NCBI GenBank assembly: GCA_905182815.1
Contig: CAJJCX010000004.1
Span: forward strand, 372,001 to 436,000
DNA: 64,000 bases
Direction of reading: 5' to 3'
DNA from: an uncultured Candidatus Thioglobus sp.
GTDB lineage: Bacteria > Pseudomonadota > Gammaproteobacteria > PS1 > Pseudothioglobaceae
Shown here piece after piece: positions 18,017 to 27,922 of this stretch. How positions within the stretch are numbered: position 1 is the first letter of the stretch; each line of letters starts with the position of its first letter. The position numbers were made by a program, and so were the translations under genes. The notes beneath the pieces were generated by a model. It had not been told where the DNA came from. It was given only the letters and a program-made list of their open reading frames with translations, and searched no databases.

Positions 18017-19399
18017 ATGGACCATCTGCCTATCTTTATTAATTTAAGACAAAAGCCAGCCCTAGTTGTTGGAGGTGGAGATATTGCATTAAGAAAAATA
18101 AACTTGTTATTAAAAGCTCAGGCTAAGGTTACATGCGTTTCTCCCCATTTTTGTGAAGGCATAAAAACCTTATCTTTAGATAGCAATGTAAGTTTAGTTA
18201 ATAAGCGCTTTGAGGCATCTGATATTTCAAATTATTCAGTAATTATTTCTGCTACAGATGACTCAAAAGTAAATGAATCTGTCTCTAAGATAGCTCACGA
18301 AAGTCGTATACCGGTAAATGTGGTTGACTCGCCTGAGCTATCAAGCTTCATCATGCCCTCAATAGTTGATAGGTCTCCAGTGGTAATTGCTGTCTCTTCA
18401 TCCGGTAAGGCGCCAGTCCTAGCTAGATTAATTCGTGCAAAGCTTGAAACAGTTATTCCAAGCTCTTATGGCATACTTGCTGAAATTGCTGGTGAGTATA
18501 GACAGAAAGTTAAAGACAGGTTTTCAAAAATTAAAGATAGAAGGGCATTTTGGGAAGCTACTTTTTCTGGCGTTATAGCTGAAAAAGTTTTTTCAGGGCG
18601 TATTCAAGAAGCAAAGGCTGATATTGAAAAGCAGCTTATTGACGCAGTTGAGATGAACTTGGGAGAGGTCTATTTAGTTGGCGCTGGTCCTGGCGATCCT
18701 GACCTATTAACGTTTAAAGCTTTGAGGCTTATCCAGCAAGCTGATGTTGTGCTTTATGATAGGCTGGTCTCTAAAGGTGTTATGGAGCTTGTTAGGAGAG
18801 ACTCAGAGCTCATATATGTCGGTAAAAAAGGTGGCAGTGATAAATCTACTAGGCAAATAGATATTAATGCTCTTTTGGTTGATCTGGCAAAATCAGGCAA
18901 GAGAGTTTGCAGGTTAAAGGGCGGTGATCCTTTTATTTTTGGCCGAGGAGGTGAAGAAATCGAGTCTCTTTCTGAGCACGGCATCCCTTTTCAGGTTGTG
19001 CCCGGAATAACTGCAGCATCAGGGTGCTCTTCTTATGCAGGCATTCCGTTAACCCATAGAGACTTCTCTCAATCCTGCCGTTTTGTGACCGCCCATTTAA
19101 AAGATGGTACGACTAACCTTCCATGGGAAGAGTTTATTGTTGAGCAGCAGACGATTGTTTTTTATATGGCATTGAGTGGGGCAAGTTACATTTGTGAGCA
19201 GTTAATTGCTCACGGCATGAGAGAGGAGATGCCAATTGCGATTATTGAAAAAGGAACAATGCCTGAGCAAAAAGTTTATATTACCTCTCTAAAAGACTTA
19301 CCTGATTTGTTAAGTAAAGAAGATATTAATGCACCTACTTTGATGATTGTAGGAGAGGTCGTCAGTCTAAATGAGAAGTTAAGCTGGTACGGCAATTAA
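18017..19399 (+). CDS. cysG: Siroheme synthase (multifunctional)
   Basis: Makes siroheme from uroporphyrinogen III for sulfite/nitrite reductase. The N-terminal half (residues 1-210) is the precorrin-2 dehydrogenase/ferrochelatase with nucleotide loop VVGGGDIALRKINLLL and VIAVSSSGKAPVLARLIRA. The C-terminal half is the SAM-dependent methyltransferase: VYLVGAGPGDPDLLTFKALR, VLYDRLVS, RLKGGDPFIFGRGGEE, VVPGITAASGCSSYAGIPLTHR. Its 460 residues match E. coli CysG. No sulfate or nitrite reductase gene adjoins it; a tRNA-Leu gene follows. Confidence 0.97.
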   Translation: MDHLPIFINLRQKPALVVGGGDIALRKINLLLKAQAKVTCVSPHFCEGIKTLSLDSNVSLVNKRFEASDISNYSVIISATDDSKVNESVSKIAHESRIPVNVVDSPELSSFIMPSIVDRSPVVIAVSSSGKAPVLARLIRAKLETVIPSSYGILAEIAGEYRQKVKDRFSKIKDRRAFWEATFSGVIAEKVFSGRIQEAKADIEKQLIDAVEMNLGEVYLVGAGPGDPDLLTFKALRLIQQADVVLYDRLVSKGVMELVRRDSELIYVGKKGGSDKSTRQIDINALLVDLAKSGKRVCRLKGGDPFIFGRGGEEIESLSEHGIPFQVVPGITAASGCSSYAGIPLTHRDFSQSCRFVTAHLKDGTTNLPWEEFIVEQQTIVFYMALSGASYICEQLIAHGMREEMPIAIIEKGTMPEQKVYITSLKDLPDLLSKEDINAPTLMIVGEVVSLNEKLSWYGN

Positions 19400-19445
19400 A
19401 TAAGAAAATCTATTTCTTAAATAAGAAATGTTTGATTTAATTCGG

Positions 19446-19451
19446 TATAAT
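19446..19451 (+). promoter_or_regulatory. Probable -10 element for tRNA-Leu
   Basis: A consensus TATAAT, preceded by CGG, lies 12 bases before the tRNA 5' end, as expected for a short leader. No good -35 is seen at 17 bases. Confidence 0.5.
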
Positions 19452-19463
19452 TTCAAAATCTTC

Positions 19464-19548
19464 GCGGGGGTGGTGGAATTGGTAGACACGCTGGATTTAG
19501 GTTCCAGTGTCGCAAGACGTGAGAGTTCGAGTCTCTCTCTCCGCACCA
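19464..19548 (+). tRNA. tRNA-Leu (UAG)
   Basis: An 85-base class II tRNA with encoded CCA. The acceptor pairs GCGGGGG with the 3' arm ending CTCCGC before A and CCA. The anticodon stem CTGGA/TCCAG closes a TTTAGGT loop with anticodon TAG. A variable arm (TCGCAAGACGT region) and the T arm AGAGTTCGAGTCTCT are present. Confidence 0.96.
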
Positions 19549-19557
19549 TATATTTTT

Positions 19558-19584
19558 AAAAAAGAGCTCTTAGGAGCTCTTTTT
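19558..19584 (+). terminator. Bidirectional terminator between tRNA-Leu and tetR
   Basis: A perfect GAGCTC/GAGCTC stem with loop TTAG is flanked by A6 and T5, so it works on both strands. The tetR stop codon (minus strand) is formed by the loop bases 19570-19572, so the last codons of tetR are part of the stem. Confidence 0.85.
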
Positions 19585-20127
19585 CATAATATCCCAGATT
19601 ACATTCAGTTCACTCTCACTTGGCTTGGAAAGATTTCTTAATTTTAAGTTTTTAATAATCGTTTCAGTTGCTGACCAACTTATTTGAAAGAGTAGGTCAA
19701 AATCAATATCTCTAAAATAACCTTCTTTAAAAAATAGTTTCATATCAGTCATTGATTTTTCAAAATTTTTGAAGCCTATTGCCCTTGCTTCTTCAGATAC
19801 CATGGGATCGATATCAACTAAACCTAAAAAGATAAATTCATTGTAGTTAGTTAAAAAATACTCAATAATTTTTCGGGAAGCTTCTTTGAACTGAAGTTCA
19901 ACACTTGAATTATCAGGCATATTTTCATTTAAGTCAGAAAAAGCATTTTTTTTAATGCTTATGTATATTGTGTCAATAAGCTCTTGCTTTGATTTAAAGT
20001 GTACAAAAAGCGTTCCAGAGGCAACCCCTGCTTTTTTGCTAATTTGAGCAGTTGAAGTTGACTGAATACCCTGACTGGCAAATAGCTCTAGAGCGCTTTG
20101 ATAGATTTTATCTTTAGTTGAGAGCAT
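19570..20127 (-). CDS. TetR-family transcriptional regulator
   Basis: A 185-residue repressor-type protein. Residues 8-55 are the helix-turn-helix domain (IYQSALELFASQGIQSTSTAQISKKAGVASGTLFVHFKSKQELID), and the rest is a helical ligand domain without a recognisable pocket. It follows the SDR gene by six bases and is the last gene of a three-gene minus-strand operon. It probably controls that operon through the palindrome at 22257-22278. The ligand is unknown; the SDR and hydrolase suggest a small organic compound or lipid. Confidence 0.9.
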   Translation of the reverse strand: MLSTKDKIYQSALELFASQGIQSTSTAQISKKAGVASGTLFVHFKSKQELIDTIYISIKKNAFSDLNENMPDNSSVELQFKEASRKIIEYFLTNYNEFIFLGLVDIDPMVSEEARAIGFKNFEKSMTDMKLFFKEGYFRDIDFDLLFQISWSATETIIKNLKLRNLSKPSESELNVIWDIMKKSS

Positions 20128-20133
20128 TATTTT

Positions 20134-21042
20134 TTAGTCAATGGAGTAACTCACTCCAGTTAGTTCTTCAGATAGCTTCCAAAGTTTTTTTGCATTATCT
20201 ACATTATACGATAAATCATTTGATTTAACTAATGCAGGGTGACCTTTCATACCGCCCATTGATGGAGAGCCAAAATAATTATCTGACTGGGCAGTTGGAT
20301 CGGTAGCCGCTCTAAGACCTCCAAGAGCACCTACCTTAACTTTCTGTCCAAGAAAAATATTCATAAAATTTGCCATACCAGAATGCTTCTGAAGATCTGT
20401 AGCAGTCCACCCTGGATGTGAAGCTAATACCATTGGACTTCCTTTATCCTGACCAAGTTTACGAGATAATTCATAGGTGAAATATAAATTTGCTAGCTTA
20501 GTGTCACTGTAGGCGCTCCAAGTTTTATATTTTCTTTTTTCCCAATTAAGATCATCAAAATCAATATTTCCAGAGGTGTGAGCAATACTAGCTACATTTA
20601 CAACTCTTGAATTTGGCGTCTTTTTGAGTAGAGATATTAGTTGACCTGTTAAAGCAAAATGACCTAAATGATTCGTGCCCATCTGTATCTCAAAGCCATC
20701 TTTTGTTTTTGAATAAGGGCAGGCCATTATGCCAGCGTTATTGATAAGGCAGTCTAGTGCTTTGTATTTTTTGTTTATAGATGTTGAGAAATTATTGACT
20801 GATTCGAGGCTTGATAAATCTAGCTCTTGAATATCTATCTTCGCACTGTTATTTTCAGCAAGAATTTCTTTTTTTACAGAATCAGCTTTTTTAATATTTC
20901 TAGCAGCCATAATAACGGTTGCGTTTTTTCGAACAAGAACTTTAACCGATTCTTTACCAAGACCACTCGTTGGTCCAGTTACTATAAAAATTTTCCCTGA
21001 TTGATCAGGGATATTTGATTCGTTCCAATTTTCTTTTTTCAT
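20134..21042 (-). CDS. Short-chain dehydrogenase/reductase (retinol-dehydrogenase-like)
   Basis: NAD(P)-dependent oxidoreductase of 302 residues. The Rossmann motif is TGPTSGLGKE near residue 22, followed by the NNAGIM motif, the catalytic Ser in NVASIAHTSG, and YSDTKLAN giving the Tyr and Lys of YxxxK. The long insert and the C-terminal half resemble the retinol dehydrogenase/protochlorophyllide reductase-like subgroup. It sits between the metallo-hydrolase and tetR genes with gaps of 23 and 6 bases. The substrate is unknown. Confidence 0.88.
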   Translation of the reverse strand: MKKENWNESNIPDQSGKIFIVTGPTSGLGKESVKVLVRKNATVIMAARNIKKADSVKKEILAENNSAKIDIQELDLSSLESVNNFSTSINKKYKALDCLINNAGIMACPYSKTKDGFEIQMGTNHLGHFALTGQLISLLKKTPNSRVVNVASIAHTSGNIDFDDLNWEKRKYKTWSAYSDTKLANLYFTYELSRKLGQDKGSPMVLASHPGWTATDLQKHSGMANFMNIFLGQKVKVGALGGLRAATDPTAQSDNYFGSPSMGGMKGHPALVKSNDLSYNVDNAKKLWKLSEELTGVSYSID

Positions 21043-21065
21043 TTTTTTCCTTAAATAATATTAGT

Positions 21066-22211
21066 TTAATTTCTAAGCTTTTCCCACCAAGGATTTTTTG
21101 GTAAGTTGGTTAGCTCAAATACTTCACCAATCATTGGGGTTGCAATGTTGACATTCCTTTTCGCAGCTTCCTTAGTAATTCGAATGATTGGCTCATCCCA
21201 TGGATGAATCGATAAATCAAATTTAGACCAATGGATTGGAAAAAGGACTTCAGCTTTTAAGTCGATACTGGCTTGAACAGATTCATCAGGAAACATATGA
21301 ACATTTGACCAGTCTATGTTGTAAGCACCATTTTCGATAAAGGCAATGTCAAAAGGGCCATATTCATTACCTAATTTTTTAAATGTCTCTGAGTATCCTC
21401 CATCGCCACTGAAATATGCACTTAATGATTTTGATTTAACAATCCAAGAGCCCCATAACGTCGAGTTGCCATTGGTTATGCCTCTTCCACTAAAGTGAAG
21501 AGCTGGCGCAAAGATAAACTCAACATCTTTATAGATCTTGCTTTCATACCAGTCAAGCTCAGTAATTTTATTTTTATCTACGCCCCATCTTTCTAAATGT
21601 GCTCCGACCCCTAAAGGCACAATAAAATGATCTACTAGATTTGATAAGTCTTTAATTGCTTTAGAGTCAAGGTGATCATAGTGATCATGTGAAATGATAA
21701 CAACGTCGACCTTTGGAAGATCCTCTATCAATATTGGGTTTTCAAATACAAATGGTTTCCCATTAAAAAAACTACTTTTACTTTTTGAGCTGAACGACGG
21801 TAATGGTGATGCTCTATTAAAGACTGGATCAGTCATAACAACCAAATCTTCAGTTTTCATAAGAAGCGTGGAGTGACCAAACCAAACAAATTTACCCTCT
21901 GTTAAATCTTGACCTTGAAATTTTATTGTTGGAAGAGGGCCCAAAGGGTTTTTATCTTTTGGCGGAAAGAACCATTCCTTTAGGGTCGACTTTCTTTCTA
22001 AAGTTCGAAAGTTTGTGTATGTTGTTTTAATGTTGCGAAATTTACCCTCAAAAAAGTTTTCTGAATTAACAATTATTTCCTTGGTATTTTTGTCAGGAGA
22101 GGCGCCAAAGACAGGGGAGACATTAAGAAAAATAAAAATAACAAAAGCAATGATAAGTAGCGCATAGATTAAATATTTGATTACATTTAATATATTAAAA
22201 AGAATTTCCAT
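21066..22211 (-). CDS. MBL-fold metallo-hydrolase (UlaG/NAPE-PLD-like), membrane anchored
   Basis: A metal-dependent hydrolase. The frame runs to a TTG at 22235, but ATG 22211 with CAGG ten bases upstream is the better start (381 residues). Residues 1-35 form one hydrophobic segment ending in VFG. The catalytic HxHxDH is seen as SHDHYDHLDSK, after VWFGHSTLLMKTEDLVVMTDPVF. Later ligands are in FSGDGGYSETF and LFPIHWSKFDL. This set matches the NAPE-PLD/RomA-like branch, suggesting an ester or phosphodiester of a lipid, but activity is not predictable. First gene of the TetR operon. Confidence 0.85.
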   Translation of the reverse strand: MEILFNILNVIKYLIYALLIIAFVIFIFLNVSPVFGASPDKNTKEIIVNSENFFEGKFRNIKTTYTNFRTLERKSTLKEWFFPPKDKNPLGPLPTIKFQGQDLTEGKFVWFGHSTLLMKTEDLVVMTDPVFNRASPLPSFSSKSKSSFFNGKPFVFENPILIEDLPKVDVVIISHDHYDHLDSKAIKDLSNLVDHFIVPLGVGAHLERWGVDKNKITELDWYESKIYKDVEFIFAPALHFSGRGITNGNSTLWGSWIVKSKSLSAYFSGDGGYSETFKKLGNEYGPFDIAFIENGAYNIDWSNVHMFPDESVQASIDLKAEVLFPIHWSKFDLSIHPWDEPIIRITKEAAKRNVNIATPMIGEVFELTNLPKNPWWEKLRN

Positions 22212-22256
22212 AATTAAGTGCCTGTATTTTTTCAAAAAATAAATTATATACTACTA

Positions 22257-22278
22257 AATGAGTGACCAGTCAGTCATT
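22257..22278 (-). promoter_or_regulatory. Palindromic operator upstream of the hydrolase-SDR-tetR operon
   Basis: Half-sites AATGAGTGAC and GTCAGTCATT are separated by CA. The second is the inverse of the first apart from one central base. Length, symmetry and position 46 bases upstream of the first start codon fit a TetR-family operator that the operon's own regulator would bind. It also lies 110 bases before ccmF on the other strand. Confidence 0.7.
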
Positions 22279-22387
22279 ATGTAATCTTATTTCTTAGTTA
22301 CTTTAATTTAAGTGATGTCTATTAAGAATAAACATAAGAAATACTGTAAAATATTAGCTCTTAAAAACATAATAAAAACTTGGACTT

Positions 22388-24296
22388 ATGTTGATTGAAA
22401 TTGGACACTTTTCCCTCGTTCTTGCATTGATATTTTCTGTGCTATTGATGGTATTGCCATCAATAGGTCTTTATCAGAATAAATCTAGTCTTGCTCAACT
22501 TGCAAAGCCATTAGTTTGGGCGCAAGGTTTTTGGATTGTTATTGCTTTTATTATTCTAATGAGTGCATTTCTAACGAATGACTTTTCAGTGAAGTATGTA
22601 GCTGATAATTCAAATACTCAGCTCCCAGTTTTATTCAAGGCATCTGCAGTCTGGGGAGCTCATGAAGGCTCATTACTTTTATGGGTCTTTGTGCTTTCAA
22701 TATGGACTATCTCGGTTAGTATTTTTTCTAAGCGTATTCCATCGGATTTATTAAATCAAATTCTCATAATTCTGGGTGCTATAAGTTTTGGATTTCTACT
22801 TTTTCTACTTTTTACATCGAATCCATTTGAGCGTTTACTGAGTTCCTCCATTAGAAGGCCGAGAGCTAAACCCGCTCCTCCAAGATTTTGGTTTGGCAGT
22901 TCATCCGCCAATGTTATATATGGGGTATGTTGGATTAGCAGTTCCGTTTGCCTTTGTATTGGCTGCATTAATAAGAGGCCAGTTAGACAGTACTTGGCTA
23001 AGATGGACAAGGCCTTGGGCATTAATTTCATGGGCTTTTTTAACGGTTGGAATAACGCTTGGAAGTTGGTGGGCGTATTACGAACTCGGCTGGGGAGGAT
23101 GGTGGTTCTGGGATCCTGTAGAGAATGCATCGTTTATGCCTTGGCTTGTTGCGACCGCGCTTGTGCACTCATTAAGTGTTAGTGAAAAACGCGGCGCATT
23201 TAGGCAGTGGACAGTTCTTTTAGCTATTGGCGGCTTCTCATTAAGTTTGTTAGGAACCTTTTTAGTTCGCTCTGGAGTTTTAACTTCTGTTCATGCTTTT
23301 GCAACAGACCCAACAAGAGGGCTGTTTATTTTGCTATTTTTATTTATTGTTATTGGCGGCTCTTTGGTTCTATTTACATGGCGCTCTCATTTACTACAAA
23401 AAAGTAATCAATTTGCACTACTTTCAAGAGAAACTGGACTGTTAATAAATAATATACTACTTATTACGGCAATGTTTACAGTTCTTTTGGGGACGCTTTA
23501 TCCATTAATTCTTGATACATTAAATCTTGGAAAAATATCAGTGGGTGCCCCTTATTTCAATGCAGTTTTTGTGCCAATTATGCTCCCAGGAGTTTTAGCA
23601 TTAGCTATCTTCCCTTTTGTACGCTGGAAGAAAGATAGCATATCTAGATTAACTTCATTACTGCGCCTAAACTGGATTGGCATCGCTTTATTAATCTTGC
23701 TTGCAAGGGTTGTAATTACCGACAATATTTATGTGTTAATTGCAATTGGCCTGTTTATCTGGGTGACTTTTCATGTCATTATCTTATTAACGAAAAGAAT
23801 AAGGACAAAATCAAAATTTTCATTTGCATTTATAGGGATGATAATTGCCCATCTTGGAATTGCAGTATTTGTTCTTGGGGCTACAGTAACAACACAACTA
23901 GGAATTGAAAAAGATATAAAAATGAATGTTGGAGAGTCTCAAAATATTGCAGGATATGACTTTGTCTTTAATGGGGTAAGTCCTCATATGAAAGATAATT
24001 ATTCAGGCTTTATTGGTGACATTAGTGTTTATAGTGAAGGAGAAAAAATTGCACAGCTTGCTCCTGAGAAAAGATATTACCAAAGCGGCATGCCGATGAC
24101 TGAAGCATCAATTGATCCATCAATAACTAGAGATCTTTATGTAGCTTTAGGTGAAGGTTTGCAAGGCGGCGCCTGGAGCGTAAGAATTTATTATAAGCCA
24201 CTGGTGAGGTGGATATGGTTAGGCGGACTGATGATTGCGCTTGGAGCTCTCTTTGCAGCAATTGACCGGCGGTATTTTGTGAGAGCTAAGTCATGA
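22388..24296 (+). CDS. ccmF: Cytochrome c heme lyase subunit CcmF (one frameshift near 22845)
   Basis: Membrane core of System I cytochrome c maturation; it holds heme b and ligates heme to apocytochrome c. One extra base in AGTTCCTCC moves the frame; the family sequence then continues as LEGRELNPLLQDFGLAVHPPMLYMGYVG. Joined, it has 635 residues. The WWD heme domain is clear (WAYYELGWGGWWFWDPVENASFMPWL), as is AVWGAHEGSLLLWVFVLS near residue 90, with many membrane helices. It overlaps ccmI by four bases. ccmABCDE and the ccmG/ccmH genes usually found after ccmF are not here. Confidence 0.93.
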
Positions 24297-25106
24297 TATT
24301 AAGCTGGCAATTTATTTTGATGATTGTTTTATCTAGCTTATTTTTAGCATGGTTTCTGTATCGGCCAGTGAAGTCAAGCCTTAGTGATGATGATTCAAAT
24401 ATAGCTATTAATAAACAGAGGCAGGCTGAGCTTGAAATAGATTTTAACCAAGGACATATTGAGAGCGCTCAATATCAACAAGCTGAGTCAGAAATTATTA
24501 GCACTTTAGCATCAGAGCTAAAAACCAGTCCTACAAAAAATATAACCATTGAGCCATTAAAATGGCTAGCTCTGATAGTTTTATCCATTGGAATTTTATC
24601 TTTATTAGTTTATTCTCAGCTGGCTCCAAAAATAATTCCAAATTCTGATGCTGCTTTAACTGAGCCTTTGACTATGAGTGAAAGTATTGAAAAATTACAG
24701 GATTATTTAATTGAAAATCCAAATGATTTTCAAGCATTAAAAATGCTAGGTCTGGCGCAAGTTGGTATTGGTAATGTTGATGATTCAATTGAGGACTTTT
24801 GAGAGTGCGTTTGAATTGAATCCAAATGATATTGATTTACTTCTTCAGTATGCTAGTGCTATAGCTGCCAATCAAGATGGCATGTTTTATGGCAAGTCTA
24901 AAACTTTAATTGAAAAGGCTTTAAGTCTTGATCCTCAATCAATTCAGGTGCTGTATTTTTCAGGCATTGTTTCAGCTCATCAATCTGACCTAGATGGGGC
25001 AATAGGTTACTGGCAAAAAGCTTTATATCTTATGCCAGACAATCATCCTGACAGAAATATTATCGAAGAGGCTCTTAATACGGTATTAAATTTACAAGTA
25101 AAATAG
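24293..25106 (+). CDS. ccmI: Cytochrome c biogenesis protein CcmI (one frameshift near 24793)
   Basis: Holds the apocytochrome c C-terminus for heme ligation. An extra G in ATTGAGGACTTTT splits it; joined length is about 270 residues. The N-terminus has a membrane helix (residues 3-22) and the CcmI-typical INKQRQAELEIDFNQGHIESAQYQQAESEI. A second membrane helix (LKWLALIVLSIGILSLLVYS) precedes a periplasmic TPR region (NPNDFQALKMLGLAQVG, ESAFELNPNDIDLLLQYA, ALSLDPQSIQVLYFSGI). It directly follows ccmF and ends six bases before dapE. Confidence 0.88.
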
Positions 25107-25111
25107 CTATC

Positions 25112-26239
25112 ATGAGTCAAACATTAGAATTAGCAAAATCACTTATAAGTAGGCCTTCTGTAACTCCTTATGATAAGGGCTGTCAAGCCATTATGATTGA
25201 TCGTCTTGAAAAAATTGGATTTAAGATTCACCCTCTTAAATTTGGAGATGTTGATAATTTTTGGGCTACTCATGGAAATGCTAGTCCAATCTTTTCTTTT
25301 GCGGGCCATACTGATGTCGTTCCTGCTGGAGATGATGAGGCATGGAAAACACCTCCTTTCGAGCCAACAGTAAAAGATGGACTCTTATTTGGTAGGGGCG
25401 CAGCTGACATGAAAGGGGGTTTGGCTTCGATGCTTGTGGCAACAGAAAACTTTATTGAAAAAAACCCTAATCACAAAGGGACTCTTGCATTTTTAATTAC
25501 CTCTGATGAGGAGGGAGTGGCTGTTAATGGAACGGTTAAAGTGATGGATTATCTTAAAAGCCTTGATCAGAAGATAGATTATTGTTTGCTTGGTGAGCCA
25601 TCATCTACTTCAGTGCTTGGAGATGTTATAAAAAATGGAAGAAGGGGCTCACTAAATGGCCTTTTAACTATAAAAGGAAAGCAAGGGCATATTGCATATC
25701 CACATCTTGCAGAGAATCCTAATCATCTTATGACTTCAGCGCTGAATGATTTATGTCAGCAGCAATGGGACAATGGTAATGATTACTTCCCAGCCACTTC
25801 ATTTCAAATTTCAAATATCCATTCTGGCTCGAGAGTAACAAATGTAATACCTGGTGAAGTAGAAATAATGTTTAACTTTAGGTATTCAACAGAAACTACA
25901 AAAGAAGAGCTTCAGAAAAAAGTAAATGATATTTTAGATAGTCATAAACTTAATTATTCTATTGATTGGTCACATTCAGGCTACCCATTTTTAACTCCAC
26001 AAGGAGTCTTAGTCTCTGCATGTATTGATGCAATTGAAAAAATAAAGTCGATTAAGCCAGAACTTTCAACATCTGGAGGCACTTCTGATGGTCGATTTAT
26101 TGCACAAGAAGGAACCCAGGTGGTTGAACTTGGTCCTATTAACGCAACAATTCATCAGATTAATGAATCAGTTTTGGTTCAAGACTTAGATGATCTGACT
26201 AAAATTTACTCACAAATTTTAACTAATCTATTGGTCTAG
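25112..26239 (+). CDS. dapE: Succinyl-diaminopimelate desuccinylase
   Basis: Zn-dependent M20-family hydrolase of the lysine/diaminopimelate pathway. The 375 residues show LAKSLISRPSVTPYDKGCQ, metal ligands in FAGHTDVVPAGD and GRGAADMKGGLA, the catalytic glutamates in ITSDEEGVAVNGT, and YCLLGEPSST. The C-terminus has STSGGTSDGRF and ELGPINATIHQINE. It is intact. dapA, another gene of the same pathway, lies 800 bases downstream beyond trmD. Confidence 0.97.
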   Translation: MSQTLELAKSLISRPSVTPYDKGCQAIMIDRLEKIGFKIHPLKFGDVDNFWATHGNASPIFSFAGHTDVVPAGDDEAWKTPPFEPTVKDGLLFGRGAADMKGGLASMLVATENFIEKNPNHKGTLAFLITSDEEGVAVNGTVKVMDYLKSLDQKIDYCLLGEPSSTSVLGDVIKNGRRGSLNGLLTIKGKQGHIAYPHLAENPNHLMTSALNDLCQQQWDNGNDYFPATSFQISNIHSGSRVTNVIPGEVEIMFNFRYSTETTKEELQKKVNDILDSHKLNYSIDWSHSGYPFLTPQGVLVSACIDAIEKIKSIKPELSTSGGTSDGRFIAQEGTQVVELGPINATIHQINESVLVQDLDDLTKIYSQILTNLLV

Positions 26240-26270
26240 GCTTGTTATTAATAACGCTACAGGTTAATAA

Positions 26271-26946
26271 ATGAAATTCGAAATTATCACTCTTTTCCCT
26301 GAAATGTTTTCTGCGATTAAAGAGGAGGGCGTTGTTGCAAGAGCAATAAAGAAGTCGATTATCTCAATTAGCGAATGGCAGCTTAGAGACTTCAGCTCTA
26401 ATAAATACAAAAATATTGATGATAAGCCTTATGGTGGTGGTGGTGGAATGGTAATGCAAGTAAAGCCAATCAGGGATTGTATTGCAAAGATTAAAGAGCA
26501 GACTCCAGAAACCAAAGTTATTTATCTGTCACCTCAAGGCCAAGCATTAAACCAGAGTTTAGTTGAAAAATTAGTCATCCTTTGATTCATTAACTTTGCT
26601 TTGTGGTCGTTATGAGGGGGTGGATGAGAGAATTATAGAAAATGATATTGACTATGAGGTTTCTATTGGAGACTACGTTATTAGTGGCGGTGAATTAGCG
26701 GCTATGGTATTAATTGATTCTGTGAGTCGTCGTTTGCCTAATGTTTTAGGAAATGAGGATTCATTAAAGGACTCATTTACTGATAATTTGCTTGATTATC
26801 CTCACTATACAAGGCCAGAGACTATTGATGGCCAAACTGTTCCAGAGGTTTTATTAAGTGGAAATCAAGCTAAAATAGATGCGTGGCGTAATGAACAATC
26901 AAATGAAAAAACTAAGCAAAAAAGACCTGACCTTTTAACAAAGTAA
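26271..26946 (+). CDS. trmD: tRNA (guanine-37-N1)-methyltransferase (one frameshift near 26574)
   Basis: Methylates G37 of tRNAs and so prevents +1 frameshifting. An extra base in AATTAGTCATCC interrupts the frame between LVEKL and [14 protein letters not shown]. The joined protein has about 224 residues and the trefoil-knot SAM site: [55 protein letters not shown]. The catalytic region [23 protein letters not shown] is intact. rimM, rpsP and rplS, its usual neighbours, are absent. Confidence 0.93.
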
Positions 26947-27031
26947 ATCTATTGTTATAAAGTCTTCAGTAGAATTGTTATTACAAGGCCAATCGTATAT
27001 AATTTCAGCTATATTTTGAATCAATCTCTTC

Positions 27032-27922
27032 ATGAATAAAAATCACTCTTTTATAGGCTCAAATGTTGCATTAATTACTCCAATGTTTACTGATGGAGCT
27101 GTTGACTATGAGGCTCTTAATCATTTAATTGATTTCCATATTGATTCAGGAACAAGTTCAATTGTTTCAGTTGGAACTACTGGTGAGTCTGCAACTGTGG
27201 GCGTAAAGGAGCATCTAAAGATAATTGACCATACAGTTAAATATGCTGCGAAAAGAATTCCAATTATTGCAGGTACAGGAGCTAATTCAACATCTGAGGC
27301 TATTGAGCTTACTCAAGAAGCAATAAATTTAGGTGCTGATGCTTGTTTGCTTGTTACGCCATATTATAATAAGCCAACTCAAGAAGGACTATTTCAGCAC
27401 TTTAAATTAATAGCAGAAAGTGTTAATATTGATCAAATTCTTTACAATGTTCCTGGAAGAACTGCAGTTGATATGTCTGTGGATGTAACTTGCTAGGCTA
27501 TCTGAAATTCCTAATATTATTGGAATTAAAGATGCAACTGGTGACCTTTCAGTCATAAAGCAGTTAGTTGCAAAGTGTCCCAAGATTTTTTGTTATTAAC
27601 TGGAGATGATGCTACAGCAGTTGATTTTCTTATTGCAGGTGGACATGGCGGTATTTCAGTAACTGCTAATATTGTTCCAAAAGAGCTTCAGAAAGTTTAT
27701 TTATCAGCAATTGCTGGAAATATAGAACTTGCTAAAAATTTAAACTCTAAGTTAGAAAGTTTTCATAAAAACTTATTTTTAGAGGCTAACCCAATCCCTG
27801 TTAAATGGGCTCTTCATAAGATGGGAAAATGTGAAAAAGGTATTAGATTCCTTTACTGGAGCTTATCTAATGAATTCAAATCAATTATTGAGAATGATTT
27901 AAAGGAAATTAATTTATTATGA
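27032..27922 (+). CDS. dapA: 4-hydroxy-tetrahydrodipicolinate synthase (two frameshifts)
   Basis: Condenses pyruvate and aspartate semialdehyde, the first committed step to lysine and diaminopimelate. The joined product has 296 residues. Family motifs are [37 protein letters not shown], then after the break [20 protein letters not shown] with the Schiff-base lysine, and [16 protein letters not shown] gained T near 27490 and a lost base near 27583 cancel each other. It overlaps bamC by four bases, the same dapA-bamC coupling as in E. coli. Confidence 0.93.
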
